Below, piece by piece: positions 45,727 through 57,032 of a stretch of 63,243 nt of DNA. Position 1 is the stretch's first letter; each line of letters opens with the position of its first letter. The position numbers and the translations under genes were made by a program. Under the pieces are notes generated by a model that saw only the letters and a program-made list of their open reading frames with translations, had not been told where the DNA came from and did not search any database. Source of the stretch: Roseburia sp. (GTDB lineage: Bacteria > Bacteroidota > Bacteroidia > Bacteroidales > Bacteroidaceae); assembly GCA_023665185.1 (NCBI GenBank), contig JAMPEL010000014.1:1-63243 (forward strand), written 5' to 3'.

Positions 45727-45804
45727 CAAGGTAAAAGCGTTTAGGTATGTGCATAACGGTAAATTTAAATAGAACGCTTTATCCCAACAAAAAAACAGAG
45801 TGAC

Positions 45805-46800
45805 ATGACAGATAAAACAACAAAGCCAAGAGCGGAAAGAAACAGGACTCTTACCGTTGGACTGGAAGAAATATCTACATTGGAAAAGCTTATTTCTGGA
45901 TGTAACGACTTGGCAACAAATTTTCATGATGACATGGTTGTCAATGGAGATTTACTCGATTGTCTGGACAACATACCAGACAATTATTTTGACTTGATAA
46001 TTATTGACCCGCCATACAACCTTGACAAAGATTTTCATGGAAGGACGTTTTCAGCCATGAAATCAGAAGCATACGAGGATTATCTACGCAGCTGGTTCTA
46101 TCAAGTCTGCAACAAGTTGAAGGATTGCGGTTCCCTATATATGTGCGGAGACTGGAAATGTACATCTTTGATGCAAAGAGTGATAGAGGAGAAACTGACC
46201 GTGATAAATAGAATCTCATGGCAGCGCGAGAAAGGAAGAGGTGCAAAATCGAATTGGAAGAACGGAATGGAAGACATTTGGTTTGCGGTCAAGAATCCCA
46301 AAAACTATTATTTTGATGTCGAATCAGTCATGATGAAACGCAAGGTAATAGCCCCATACAAGGTAGACGGGAAACCAAAAGATTGGGAAGAAACCGACTC
46401 AGGGAATTTTAGAATCACCTACCCTTCAAATTTCTGGGATGACATAAGCATTCCATTTTGGTCAATGCCTGAAAACACAGACCACCCTACACAAAAACCG
46501 GAAAAGCTGTATGCAAAACTTGTGCTGGCATCAACCAAGCCCGGAGACAAAATTTTTGACCCTTTTCTCGGCAGCGGGACCGCAGCGGTAGTTGCCCGGA
46601 AATTAAACCGCAAGTTCTTGGGAATTGAAATCAACCGCGAATATTGCCTGTGGGCTGTCAAACGACTTCTCAACGCTTTAAGCGACCCGACAATTCAAGG
46701 ATACGCAGACGGTGTGTTTTGGGAAAGAAACTCTTTGGGCGACCAAAAGAAGCAATCAAAGTGCCCAATCGAGCATGATGAATATCAAGAGCAACCTTGA
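45805..46800 (+). CDS. Solitary DNA (N4/N6) methyltransferase, beta class
   Basis: 331 aa. Catalytic motif IV DPPYN (68-72) comes first and the SAM-binding motif I DPFLGSGT (252-259) later, the beta-class order, with the target-recognition region between (about 140-215, including REKGRGAKSNWKNGMEDIWF). The amino-group target base (adenine N6 or cytosine N4) and site are not readable from sequence. No restriction endonuclease, specificity subunit or vsr gene is adjacent. The next gene is on the opposite strand. It may be an orphan regulator of gene expression or the remnant of a restriction system. Confidence 0.9.
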   Translation: MTDKTTKPRAERNRTLTVGLEEISTLEKLISGCNDLATNFHDDMVVNGDLLDCLDNIPDNYFDLIIIDPPYNLDKDFHGRTFSAMKSEAYEDYLRSWFYQVCNKLKDCGSLYMCGDWKCTSLMQRVIEEKLTVINRISWQREKGRGAKSNWKNGMEDIWFAVKNPKNYYFDVESVMMKRKVIAPYKVDGKPKDWEETDSGNFRITYPSNFWDDISIPFWSMPENTDHPTQKPEKLYAKLVLASTKPGDKIFDPFLGSGTAAVVARKLNRKFLGIEINREYCLWAVKRLLNALSDPTIQGYADGVFWERNSLGDQKKQSKCPIEHDEYQEQP

Positions 46801-46832
46801 CAGCTCTGGTATAAAAATAAAATCCCACCTCG

Positions 46833-47855
46833 TCACCTCTTACAATCTACAACAAAACGGGCTATGACCGGCAAATGATCGCTGAACCCGCCAGAATACT
46901 TAAACCCTCGATAAGTGCGCTTCGGACGCATACCGCCATTTGCGGCATCCTTCTCCAAAAGGAAAGGGAACGACAAGATTCCAGAAGAAGCATACGAAGT
47001 GTGTATAGAAGAAGACTCTATCAGCAAATTGCCGCTTACTATAATATGATCAATCACACTCCACTGATTGCGGTATTTATAACTGCCCTCTTTTCTTCCA
47101 GCCATCAGATTATATAAAGAATAGGGCATGTAATTCTCGCCAATTCCAGCAGAAGAGACTCCCATTACTTTGGAAAAGACAGCAGAGGAGGCTGACGTAT
47201 TAAAGTCGCCCATAATAATAATGTTAGATTTGGTACGCACGCGCATTACCGAATCAACATCTGCACAGACCTGTCTCATTATTACAGCCCTGATCACATC
47301 ACTCTGAAATCCATTCAGTTTGGACGGAAGGTGTAAAGCATAAAAGTCCAGAGTGTCACCGCTGCACACCACTCCCGATACAAACAGAATGTCACGGGTA
47401 CGCACCCCTGCATCGGGACGGATGCTCCGCACCTCCACTGGACGAAATGTAAACGGCGAATACATCAGTGCCACATCAATTCCACGAGGGTCATCCGAGT
47501 CGGTCATGACATACCGGTATCCCAAATTTCGCAACGGAGTGCGGGTCGTAAGCCAAGTCATCACTGTGTCATTCTCCACTTCCAACAAGCAGACCACATC
47601 CACAGGGCGCACAGTATCCGCAGCCATGACCACCTTGCCGATATTCTTCAATTTATGGTATAAACGGGAACGGCTCCAGCGTCGGACACCTCCAGACAAA
47701 TACTCATAGTCGTCATGTCCCTCGTCATGACACGTATCAAAAACATTCTCGCAATTATACGACATCACCGTAAATGGAACCTGCCCACCTGCATTTAAAA
47801 GGAAAGCTTCTCCAATCATCCATAAAAGACACAAAATAAACTTGTTCACCCACAT
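46833..47855 (-). CDS. Secreted endonuclease/exonuclease/phosphatase (EEP) family protein
   Basis: About 340 aa when started at the ATG at 47855, which gives a normal signal peptide (MWVNKFILCLLWMIGEAFLL). A frame open further to 48002 runs through the probable promoter and lacks signal character. Fold motifs: SYNCENVFD, LLEVEND (catalytic Glu), GDFNTSA (Asp/Asn pair) and FSDHLPV (catalytic Asp-His). Substrate may be DNA, or a phosphoester such as an inositol phosphate or lipid headgroup; the sequence does not decide. Confidence 0.85.
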   Translation of the reverse strand: MWVNKFILCLLWMIGEAFLLNAGGQVPFTVMSYNCENVFDTCHDEGHDDYEYLSGGVRRWSRSRLYHKLKNIGKVVMAADTVRPVDVVCLLEVENDTVMTWLTTRTPLRNLGYRYVMTDSDDPRGIDVALMYSPFTFRPVEVRSIRPDAGVRTRDILFVSGVVCSGDTLDFYALHLPSKLNGFQSDVIRAVIMRQVCADVDSVMRVRTKSNIIIMGDFNTSASSAVFSKVMGVSSAGIGENYMPYSLYNLMAGRKEGSYKYRNQWSVIDHIIVSGNLLIESSSIHTSYASSGILSFPFLLEKDAANGGMRPKRTYRGFKYSGGFSDHLPVIARFVVDCKR

Positions 47856-47879
47856 ATCACAAAAAATAAATTGCACATA

Positions 47880-47887
47880 CAAATGTA
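47880..47887 (-). promoter_or_regulatory. -7 element (TACATTTG) of the EEP gene
   Basis: An exact TAnnTTTG match on the minus strand, 25 bp before the ATG at 47855. It supports that start over the longer frame. Confidence 0.55.
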
Positions 47888-47947
47888 GATTATTTACACA
47901 AAAAGCCACGCTTGTATGCAATAAAATCATAAAATTAGCGCAGAAAA

Positions 47948-47978
47948 TTGGCAAATAACTGATAAAGTCGTATTTTTG
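47948..47978 (+). promoter_or_regulatory. Promoter of tig
   Basis: TTGG (47948-47951) and TATTTTTG (47971-47978), 19 bp apart. The leader to tig is about 110 nt. Confidence 0.7.
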
Positions 47979-48090
47979 CACGAAATAGTGCTTATAGCGC
48001 ATTGCAACATCTAAAGCAAAAGCACTTGCCTATTACAGAAGCAACAAATAAAAAACAAAAACGAATTTATATAAAAAACATTGCAGAAGA

Positions 48091-49437
48091 ATGAATATTT
48101 CATTGCAAAACACAGACAAACTGAATGCTGTGATAACGGCAGTTGTAGAGCCGGCAGACTATGAAGGAAATGTGGCAAAAGCCATTAAGGATTTTAGCAA
48201 AAAGGCAAATATGCCGGGCTTCCGTCCCGGAAAAGTTCCGGCAGCACTTATAAAGAAGCAGTACGGAAAGTCCATCATCGTAGAAGAAGTCAACAAGATT
48301 CTTCAGAGCAGCCTTTACAACTACATCCGCGAGAACAAGATCAACATGCTTGGCGAGCCGCTTCCTGTAGTTGAGAATGATGGAATCAACATTGCTGAAG
48401 GCGAGACATTCACATTCAAGTTTGAGATAGCTCTTGCACCTGAATTTGAAGTGTCACTCACCAATGAGGACAAGCTCAACTATTACAATGTTGAAGTACC
48501 TGAAGATATGGTCGAGAACCAAATCATGATGTACCGTCAGCGCGGCGGAAGCTACGACAAGGTTGAGTCTTATCAGGACAACGACATGGTCAAGGGTGTA
48601 ATTACAGAACTTGACGAGGCAGGCAGCGCAAAAGAAGAAGGACTGACAGTAGAAGCTGTTGTCATGTTGCCTAAATATTTCAAGAACGATGATCAGAAGG
48701 CTTTGTTCGCAGAGGCAAAAGTGGGCGACATCATCAAGTTTAACCCATCAGTAGCATACGACAACAGCGAGGTGGAAATCTCCTCACTCCTCAAAATCGA
48801 GAAAGAGAAAGCTGCTGACTACAAGGGCGACTTCAACTTCCAAATTAATGAGATTACACGCTTCGTACCGGGCGAGTTGAATCAGGAATTGTTCGATGCC
48901 GTATATCCAGGCGGAGAAGTTAAGTCGGAAGAGGACTTCCGCACCAAGATTAAGGAAGCAATTGTAAACCAGTTCAAGAAGGATAGCGATTATAAGTTCA
49001 TCCTTGACTTGAAGAACTACCTCAAGGAGAAAGTCGGCGCACTTGAATTCCCTGACGAGAAGCTCAAGCGCATCATTACCGCCAATGCAAAGGACCCGTC
49101 AAAAGTAGACGAGAACTATGCCAAGAACATAGAGGAGCTTACTTGGCATCTTATCAAGGAGAAGCTTGTTGAGCAGAATGGCATCAAGGTTGACGACAAC
49201 GATGTAATAGAAATGGGTAAAGAAGTAACAAGAATGCAGTTTGCCCAGTATGGTATGCTCAACATCCCAGAAGAGTATCTTGACAACTCTGTAAAGGAAA
49301 TGATGAAGAAGAGAGAGACTATCGACAACCTGATAGACAGATGTATAGAGGTGAAACTTGGTGCTGCTCTCAAAGAGAAAGTAACACTCGAGGAGAAGAA
49401 TGTAACAGTGGAAGAGTTCAACAAAATGTTTGAATAA
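48091..49437 (+). CDS. tig: Trigger factor
   Basis: Ribosome-bound chaperone. 448 aa. The N-terminal ribosome-binding domain contains MPGFRPGKVP (the GFRxGxxP signature, 51-60), a PPIase-like middle (about 150-245) is divergent and lacks a clear FKBP active site, and a long helical C-terminal arm follows. First of the tig-clpP-clpX group, which it shares with most bacteria, but it has its own terminator. Confidence 0.95.
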   Translation: MNISLQNTDKLNAVITAVVEPADYEGNVAKAIKDFSKKANMPGFRPGKVPAALIKKQYGKSIIVEEVNKILQSSLYNYIRENKINMLGEPLPVVENDGINIAEGETFTFKFEIALAPEFEVSLTNEDKLNYYNVEVPEDMVENQIMMYRQRGGSYDKVESYQDNDMVKGVITELDEAGSAKEEGLTVEAVVMLPKYFKNDDQKALFAEAKVGDIIKFNPSVAYDNSEVEISSLLKIEKEKAADYKGDFNFQINEITRFVPGELNQELFDAVYPGGEVKSEEDFRTKIKEAIVNQFKKDSDYKFILDLKNYLKEKVGALEFPDEKLKRIITANAKDPSKVDENYAKNIEELTWHLIKEKLVEQNGIKVDDNDVIEMGKEVTRMQFAQYGMLNIPEEYLDNSVKEMMKKRETIDNLIDRCIEVKLGAALKEKVTLEEKNVTVEEFNKMFE

Positions 49438-49488
49438 GCAGCCATTGTAACAGACAAAATACATCCAACATTAAAAAACCAAAAAAGC

Positions 49489-49520
49489 CGCAAGTATGAC
49501 AGTATACTTGCGACTTTTTT
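49489..49520 (+). terminator. Terminator of tig
   Basis: CGCAAGTAT (49489-49497) pairs with ATACTTGCG (49504-49512), followed by ACTTTTTT. Confidence 0.92.
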
Positions 49521-49521
49521 A

Positions 49522-49529
49522 TATCTTTG
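49522..49529 (+). promoter_or_regulatory. -7 element (TATCTTTG) of clpPX
   Basis: An exact TAnnTTTG match. It covers the TTG at 49527, so that TTG cannot be the clpP start; the ATG at 49560 is used instead. Confidence 0.65.
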
Positions 49530-49559
49530 CCATTCAAAACAAAAAAAAGCTATACAAAT

Positions 49560-50228
49560 ATGATGGACGATTTTAAGAAATATGCTACGAAGCATGTGGG
49601 ACTGAACAGCATGGTACTCGATGATGTGATAAAGGCGCAAGCAGGCTATCTCAACCCCTACATTCTTGAAGAACGTCAGCTAAACGTAACACAACTCGAC
49701 GTTTTTTCGCGTTTGATGATGGACCGCATCATTTTTCTCGGTACTCAAATAGATGACTATACAGCAAACACTTTGCAGGCACAGTTGCTCTATCTCGATT
49801 CTGTGGACAACAGCAAAGACATCAGCATATATATAAATTCTCCGGGCGGAAGTGTCAGTGCGGGTCTCGGTATATACGACACAATGCAGTTCATAAACAG
49901 CGATGTGCAGACTATTTGTACAGGCATGGCAGCCTCTATGGCAGCAGTACTCCTTGTGGCTGGTCAGGAAGGAAAGCGTGCCGCCCTGCCACACAGCCGA
50001 GTGATGATTCACCAACCTATGGGAGGAGCACAAGGACAAGCCAGCGACATCGAAATCACAGCACGTGAGATACAGAAACTTAAGAAAGAGCTTTATACCA
50101 TCATAGCAGACCACTCACACCAGCCATTTGACAAAGTATGGCAAGACAGCGACCGCGATTATTGGATGACGGCCAATGAAGCGAAAGAGTACGGTATGAT
50201 TGACGAGGTATTAGCAAGAAAGAAATAG
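49560..50228 (+). CDS. clpP: ATP-dependent Clp protease proteolytic subunit
   Basis: 222 aa from the ATG chosen here (a second ATG follows directly). Catalytic Ser S126 in GMAASMAA and His H151 in VMIHQPMGG are present; [10 protein letters not shown] forms the oxyanion region. The tetradecamer degrades proteins fed by ClpX, whose gene starts 8 bp downstream. Confidence 0.96.
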   Translation: MMDDFKKYATKHVGLNSMVLDDVIKAQAGYLNPYILEERQLNVTQLDVFSRLMMDRIIFLGTQIDDYTANTLQAQLLYLDSVDNSKDISIYINSPGGSVSAGLGIYDTMQFINSDVQTICTGMAASMAAVLLVAGQEGKRAALPHSRVMIHQPMGGAQGQASDIEITAREIQKLKKELYTIIADHSHQPFDKVWQDSDRDYWMTANEAKEYGMIDEVLARKK

Positions 50229-50236
50229 GAATAAAC

Positions 50237-51460
50237 ATGAAGGAATATAGAAAATGTTCTTTTTGTGGACGCGCTGAGCAGGATGTGAACCTACTCATCT
50301 CAGGCATTAACGGATGTATATGCGATGAATGCGCACAGCAGGCAAACGAAATTGTGCGTGAAAACAAGAAAACAACGCAGGCTTTTAATCTTGACAAACT
50401 GCCTAAGCCTAAAGAAATAAAAGAATATCTTGACAAATATGTCATAGGACAAGACGATGCAAAAAAAGCAATGGCGGTGGCAGTGTACAACCACTATAAA
50501 AGACTTAAAAATCCGGGGTCTGACGAAGATGTAGAACTGGAGAAGTCGAACATAATCATGGTAGGAAGCACAGGTACAGGAAAGACACTGCTTGCACGTA
50601 CAATAGCCAAACTTCTGGTTGTCCCGTTTACTATTGTTGATGCCACAGTCCTGACAGAAGCAGGATATGTAGGAGAAGATGTGGAAAGCATCCTGTCGCG
50701 CCTGTTGCAAGTGGCAGACTATGATGTAGCCGCAGCAGAAAGAGGCATTGTATTCATTGATGAGATAGACAAGATTGCACGCAAAAGCGACAATCCGTCC
50801 ATCACACGTGATGTTAGCGGAGAAGGAGTACAACAGGGACTACTCAAACTGCTGGAAGGCTCCATTATCAACGTACCGCCTCAGGGAGGACGCAAGCATC
50901 CTGAGCAGAAATTTATCCAAGTCAACACCAAGAACATTCTCTTTATATGCGGAGGCGCATTCGACGGAATAGAAAAACGCATCGCACAAAGACTGAACAC
51001 ACACGTGGTGGGATATGGAGCGTCAAAGAACAGTGCGCAGATAGACAAGTCGAACATGATGCAATATATTGCGCCGATGGACTTAAAGTCGTTTGGACTA
51101 ATCCCAGAAATCATCGGACGTATGCCAATACTCACCCATCTTGAACCGTTGGACAGACAGGCTCTGCGCTCTATTCTGACAGAACCGAAGAACTCTATCA
51201 TCAAACAGTATGTAAAGATGTTTGAGCTTGACGGTGTGAAATTGTCATTTGACGACAATGTACTCGAATACATAGTTGACAAAGCTGTAGAGTATCGTCT
51301 TGGAGCACGCGGGCTTCGCTCTATTGTAGAAGCCATCATGATGGAACCAATGTACGAGATTCCTTCCAAACGTATAAAAACATATTGCGTAAACATTGAT
51401 TTCGCAAGAAAACAAATTGAGAAGGCAAATATGGAGGTTCTGAAAGAAAGAGAAGAATAA
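50237..51460 (+). CDS. clpX: ATP-dependent protease ATP-binding subunit ClpX
   Basis: 407 aa. N-terminal zinc-binding domain with C7, C10, C29 and C32. AAA+ module: Walker A GSTGTGKT (110-117), Walker [12 protein letters not shown], sensor region and the ClpP-binding loop region near VVGYGASKN to IGRMP. Unfolds substrates for ClpP. Confidence 0.97.
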   Translation: MKEYRKCSFCGRAEQDVNLLISGINGCICDECAQQANEIVRENKKTTQAFNLDKLPKPKEIKEYLDKYVIGQDDAKKAMAVAVYNHYKRLKNPGSDEDVELEKSNIIMVGSTGTGKTLLARTIAKLLVVPFTIVDATVLTEAGYVGEDVESILSRLLQVADYDVAAAERGIVFIDEIDKIARKSDNPSITRDVSGEGVQQGLLKLLEGSIINVPPQGGRKHPEQKFIQVNTKNILFICGGAFDGIEKRIAQRLNTHVVGYGASKNSAQIDKSNMMQYIAPMDLKSFGLIPEIIGRMPILTHLEPLDRQALRSILTEPKNSIIKQYVKMFELDGVKLSFDDNVLEYIVDKAVEYRLGARGLRSIVEAIMMEPMYEIPSKRIKTYCVNIDFARKQIEKANMEVLKEREE

Positions 51461-51514
51461 AAAAGATAACAGGAATAAAAATACGGCTTTTTCCGAAAAA
51501 AATGCACCGAAATA

Positions 51515-51545
51515 TTTGCGGATTTAAGTTTCGTATATAACTTTG
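51515..51545 (+). promoter_or_regulatory. Promoter of recQ
   Basis: TTTG (51515-51518) and TAACTTTG (51538-51545), 19 bp apart, 36 bp before the start. Confidence 0.82.
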
Positions 51546-51581
51546 TTACGAGCAAACAAAAGTCTTTAACCGGAATGAATT

Positions 51582-53759
51582 ATGAAGGCGCATAAACCAC
51601 TGAAAGAATCACTGAAATATTATTTCGGGTTTGACACATTCAAAGGCGATCAGGAAGCAATCATCAGCACTCTTCTTGAAGAAAAGGACGTTTTTGTCCT
51701 TATGCCAACAGGAGGTGGCAAATCGTTGTGCTATCAACTGCCAGCCTTGTTGATGGAGGGGACAGCCATTGTCATCTCTCCGCTCATCGCCTTGATGAAA
51801 AATCAGGTTGATGCAATAAAAAATATCAGTGAGGAAGACAGCATTGCCCATTTCATCAATTCATCACTCAACAAAGCTTGTATCGAACAGGTAAAGTCCG
51901 ATATTGTTGCCGGCCGCACAAAATTACTGTATGTTGCTCCTGAATCGCTCACAAAAGAAGAATACATAGAATTTCTTCGTACCATAAAAATCTCATTCTA
52001 TGCCATTGACGAAGCTCACTGCATATCTGAATGGGGACACGATTTCAGACCTGAATACAGACGAATACGTCCTATCATCAACGAAATAGGAAATGCCCCG
52101 GTTATTGCCCTGACAGCCACAGCCACCGACAAGGTGCGTGGAGACATAAAGAAAAACTTGGGAATAACCAATGCCATAGAGTTCAAGTCGTCTTTCAATC
52201 GTCCAAACCTGTACTATGAAGTACGGCAGAAGACAAAAGATGTGGACAAAGACATCATAAGATATATCAAGTCGAACACTGGAAAAAGCGGAATTATCTA
52301 TTGTCTTAGCCGGAAGAAGGTGGAAGAATTGGCAAGCATATTGAAAGCCAACGAAATCAAAGCTGCCGCATATCATGCAGGCATGGATTCCGCCACAAGG
52401 ACCGCCACACAAGACGACTTCCTCATGGAGCGTATAGATGTAATTGTCGCGACCATCGCTTTCGGTATGGGAATAGACAAACCTGATGTACGCTTTGTCA
52501 TTCATTATGACATACCAAAAAGCCTTGAAGGATATTATCAAGAAACCGGAAGAGCCGGACGTGATGGAGGAGAAGGACACTGTATAGCTTTCTACACCAA
52601 TAAGGATCTTCAGAAACTTGAAAAATTCATGGAAGGCAAACCGGTAGCCGAACAAGACATAGGACGGCAACTGCTAAAGGAAACAGCAGCATATTGTGAG
52701 TCTTCTGTATGCCGACGCAAACTGCTTCTTTATTATTTCGGTGAGAACTACGAATCGGATAATTGCGGAAATTGTGACAACTGTTTACATCCTAAGAAGA
52801 AAGTGGAAGCAAAAGAATATTTGATATTGGCACTGAAAGCCATTATCGCCGTAAAAGAAAATTTCAAAGAAGATTATATCATAGACTTGCTTAGAGGCAA
52901 TGAATCGGAAACTCTGCTTGCACATAAACACGACAGTCTGGAAGACTTTGGTGCAGGAGCCGATGTAGAAGAAAAAATGTGGAATGCAGTGCTCCGACAA
53001 GCTATGATTGCAGGATACATAAAGAAAGACGTAGACAATTACGGTTTGCTCAAAATAACCAAAGACGGCAAGAAATTTTTGAAAAAGCCTGTATCGTTTA
53101 TGATTGTCGAGGACAATGATTTTGATGAGATACCAGAAGATGCTCCAGAGGGAGGAGGAACCGGAGTGGCGGATGAGGCTCTTTATTCCATGTTGCTTGA
53201 CTTGCGCAAGAAGCTATCCAAACAAATGGAAATACCGCCATACGTCATCTTCCAAGATGCCTCACTTGAAGCAATGTCTACTTTATATCCCGTCAACATT
53301 GATGAGTTGCAGAACATTCCGGGTGTCGGTTCAGGAAAGGCTAAACGATACGGTAAAGAATTTTGTGAACTGATAAAGCGTCATTGTGAGGAAAATGATA
53401 TTGTGCGCCCTACCGATATGCGAGTGCGAACAGTAGCAAACAAATCAAAGCTCAAGGTCAGCATCATACAAAGCATTGACAGAAAAGTAGCTCTTGACGA
53501 CATAGCAATGGTAAAGGGCATTGATTTCAGCGAGTTGCTTGATGAAGTGGAAGCTATTGTATATAGCGGGACAAAACTCAACATTGATTATTTCCTTGAA
53601 GAAGTAATGGACGATGACCGTATTGATGACATCTACGAATATTTTCGCGAAAGCGAAACGGACGACCTCGATACAGCTCTTGACAATTTGGATCCGGATT
53701 ATACAGAAGACGACGTGCGTCTGGTCAGAATAAAATTCATATCGGAAATGGCGAACTGA
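51582..53759 (+). CDS. recQ: ATP-dependent DNA helicase RecQ
   Basis: 725 aa. Walker A MPTGGGKS (41-48), DEAH (143-146) followed by CISEWGHDFRPEY, second helicase lobe with GRAGRDG, zinc-binding RQC region (cysteines around 373-403, ending CGNCDNCLHP), winged helix, then an HRDC domain (about 530-600) and an extra acidic C-terminal tail. 3'-5' helicase for repair and recombination. Confidence 0.96.
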   Translation: MKAHKPLKESLKYYFGFDTFKGDQEAIISTLLEEKDVFVLMPTGGGKSLCYQLPALLMEGTAIVISPLIALMKNQVDAIKNISEEDSIAHFINSSLNKACIEQVKSDIVAGRTKLLYVAPESLTKEEYIEFLRTIKISFYAIDEAHCISEWGHDFRPEYRRIRPIINEIGNAPVIALTATATDKVRGDIKKNLGITNAIEFKSSFNRPNLYYEVRQKTKDVDKDIIRYIKSNTGKSGIIYCLSRKKVEELASILKANEIKAAAYHAGMDSATRTATQDDFLMERIDVIVATIAFGMGIDKPDVRFVIHYDIPKSLEGYYQETGRAGRDGGEGHCIAFYTNKDLQKLEKFMEGKPVAEQDIGRQLLKETAAYCESSVCRRKLLLYYFGENYESDNCGNCDNCLHPKKKVEAKEYLILALKAIIAVKENFKEDYIIDLLRGNESETLLAHKHDSLEDFGAGADVEEKMWNAVLRQAMIAGYIKKDVDNYGLLKITKDGKKFLKKPVSFMIVEDNDFDEIPEDAPEGGGTGVADEALYSMLLDLRKKLSKQMEIPPYVIFQDASLEAMSTLYPVNIDELQNIPGVGSGKAKRYGKEFCELIKRHCEENDIVRPTDMRVRTVANKSKLKVSIIQSIDRKVALDDIAMVKGIDFSELLDEVEAIVYSGTKLNIDYFLEEVMDDDRIDDIYEYFRESETDDLDTALDNLDPDYTEDDVRLVRIKFISEMAN

Positions 53760-53805
53760 TACGCGTAATAGCCCTATAAAGATTTATCTATTGAGAAAAG
53801 ACACA

Positions 53806-53858
53806 AGACTGCGAATCCGATGAATATACTTATAAATTATTCATCAGATTCGCAGTCT
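53806..53858 (+). terminator. Terminator of recQ
   Basis: AGACTGCGAATC pairs with GATTCGCAGTCT, extended by GATGAATA/TATTCATC after one mismatch: about 20 bp of stem, followed by CTTT. Confidence 0.75.
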
Positions 53859-53899
53859 GACTTTAACCGCCATGACAAACATGGTGCATACGACTATAA

Positions 53900-55447
<1,548 letters not shown>

Positions 55448-55493
55448 TAATTGCAAGTATTTACTTTTCAATTGTTAAAAAACTATTATAGAA

Positions 55494-55538
55494 GCGGTTG
55501 CCAATATATACGGCAACCGCATTTTGCTTTTTTTTGAG
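55494..55538 (+). terminator. Terminator of guaB
   Basis: GCGGTTGCC (55494-55502) and GGCAACCGC (55512-55520), 9-nt loop, followed by ATTTTGCTTTTTTTT. Confidence 0.92.
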
Positions 55539-55593
55539 TAACTTCGCATCCAAATTTAAGACAACTACATACAACAAAAAGACAAAGCAAAAT

Positions 55594-57009
55594 ATGAAGA
55601 AAAAAAATATCATTGTTGCAGCATTCATGCTTGGAATCAATGCTATGGCGCAGACAACAGACCCTATACTGATGAAAATTAACGGGAAGCCTATCACCCG
55701 TTCAGAATTTGAATACTCTTTCAACAAAAACAATGCAGACGGAGTGCTTGACAAAAAGGAAATAAATGATTATGTTCCATTATTCGTAGATTTCAAGCTA
55801 AAGGTAGCTGCTGCTGAAGAGGCACAAATCGACACACTTCCCAACATACGCAAAGAACTGCGCGGATATAAAGAACAAATGCTTTTACCTACTCTTGTCG
55901 ACAGCAACTATATAGAAAGAGAAGCAAAAAAGACATACGAAAATACAGCCGCAAGATTTGCTGGAGCGGATTTGCTAAAAGCTTCACATATTCTAATCTT
56001 CTTACGCCAAGATGCGACTGCTGAGCAACAGACTAAAGCAAAAGAGCGTATTGATTCAATTTACACAGTATTGAAAAACGGAGCAGACTTTACAGAAGTT
56101 GCAAAATCATGCTCTGAAGACAGAGGCTCTGCACAAAGGGGCGGTGAGCTTGGTGAGTTCGGCAAAGGAATGATGATACCTGAATTTGAAGCTGCTGCAT
56201 ATTCACTTAAAAAAGGAGAGATGTCAGAACCAATAAAAACATCTGTCGGGTATCACATCATAAAACTGACAGACCGTCATCCGTTTGAATCATATGAGTT
56301 TCATCATGAAGCCATCATAAAGTTCCTAAACTCACGTGGTATTAAAGAAGCGTCAGCCAATGCGTTAATAGATTCTCTTGCAAGAACCAACGGACAGACT
56401 CGCGATGAAGTAATCAATGACTTGACCGAGAAAATGCAAGAAAATGACTCAGACATGAAAAATCTGTCACAAGAATATTATGACGGGACTTTGATGTATG
56501 AAATAAGTAAAAGCCAAATATGGGACAAGGCGGCAAAAGACGAACAAGGACTGGAAAAATATTTTGTGACAAATAAGAAAAAATATGCTTGGAAAGAGCC
56601 TCATTTTCGTGGAATAATTATCCATGCAAAAGATGAAGCTACTTTGGAAGCCGCAAAAAAATCACTGAAAAAGATTGATGAGGACAAATGGGCAACCACT
56701 CTTACATCTAAATTCAACAACGATTCAGTAAAACTTGTCCGCATAGAACGTGGTATATATAAACAAGGCGAGAATGCCAACATAGACCATCTTGTATTCA
56801 AAAGCGGTGAGGGCAAGCCATTGAAAGATTTTCCAGTAACAGGTATATATGGCAACAAAGCGAAGAAACCACTTACCTATAAAGATGTTCGCGGACAAAT
56901 AACAACTGATTATCAGAATGAGCTTGAGCGACAATGGATTGAACAGCTGAGAAAGAAATATACAGTTGAAATAGACGAGTCTGTTTTATCCACAGTAAAT
57001 AATCATTAA
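55594..57009 (+). CDS. Periplasmic peptidyl-prolyl isomerase, SurA/PpiC type (first)
   Basis: 471 aa from the ATG that begins a signal peptide (MKKKNIIVAAFMLGINAMAQ). The frame is open further upstream to 55498, but that part runs across the guaB terminator. N-terminal chaperone segment starting LMKINGKPITRSEFEYSF, then one parvulin (PPIC) domain with ASHILIFL, GELGEFGKGMM and VGYHIIKL, and a long helical C-terminal part. Helps fold outer-membrane proteins. 23 bp to a second SurA-like gene. Confidence 0.9.
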   Translation: MKKKNIIVAAFMLGINAMAQTTDPILMKINGKPITRSEFEYSFNKNNADGVLDKKEINDYVPLFVDFKLKVAAAEEAQIDTLPNIRKELRGYKEQMLLPTLVDSNYIEREAKKTYENTAARFAGADLLKASHILIFLRQDATAEQQTKAKERIDSIYTVLKNGADFTEVAKSCSEDRGSAQRGGELGEFGKGMMIPEFEAAAYSLKKGEMSEPIKTSVGYHIIKLTDRHPFESYEFHHEAIIKFLNSRGIKEASANALIDSLARTNGQTRDEVINDLTEKMQENDSDMKNLSQEYYDGTLMYEISKSQIWDKAAKDEQGLEKYFVTNKKKYAWKEPHFRGIIIHAKDEATLEAAKKSLKKIDEDKWATTLTSKFNNDSVKLVRIERGIYKQGENANIDHLVFKSGEGKPLKDFPVTGIYGNKAKKPLTYKDVRGQITTDYQNELERQWIEQLRKKYTVEIDESVLSTVNNH

Positions 57010-57032
57010 TACAACTACAAAATAACCGTCAA

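Larger units (their letters stand above)
45216..45804. other. 589-bp intergenic stretch before the methyltransferase gene
   Basis: Holds the peptidase terminator, a small palindrome AACCGCACTGCGGTT (45481-45495) and the -7 box at 45719-45726. No gene or restriction endonuclease remnant recognised. Confidence 0.55.

Noticed and set aside
47856-48002. An N-terminal extension of the EEP protein
   Set aside because: It would run through the -7 box at 47880-47887 and lacks signal-peptide order; the ATG at 47855 starts a normal signal peptide.
55498-55593. An upstream extension of the first SurA-like protein
   Set aside because: The extension covers the guaB terminator; the signal peptide starts at the ATG at 55594.
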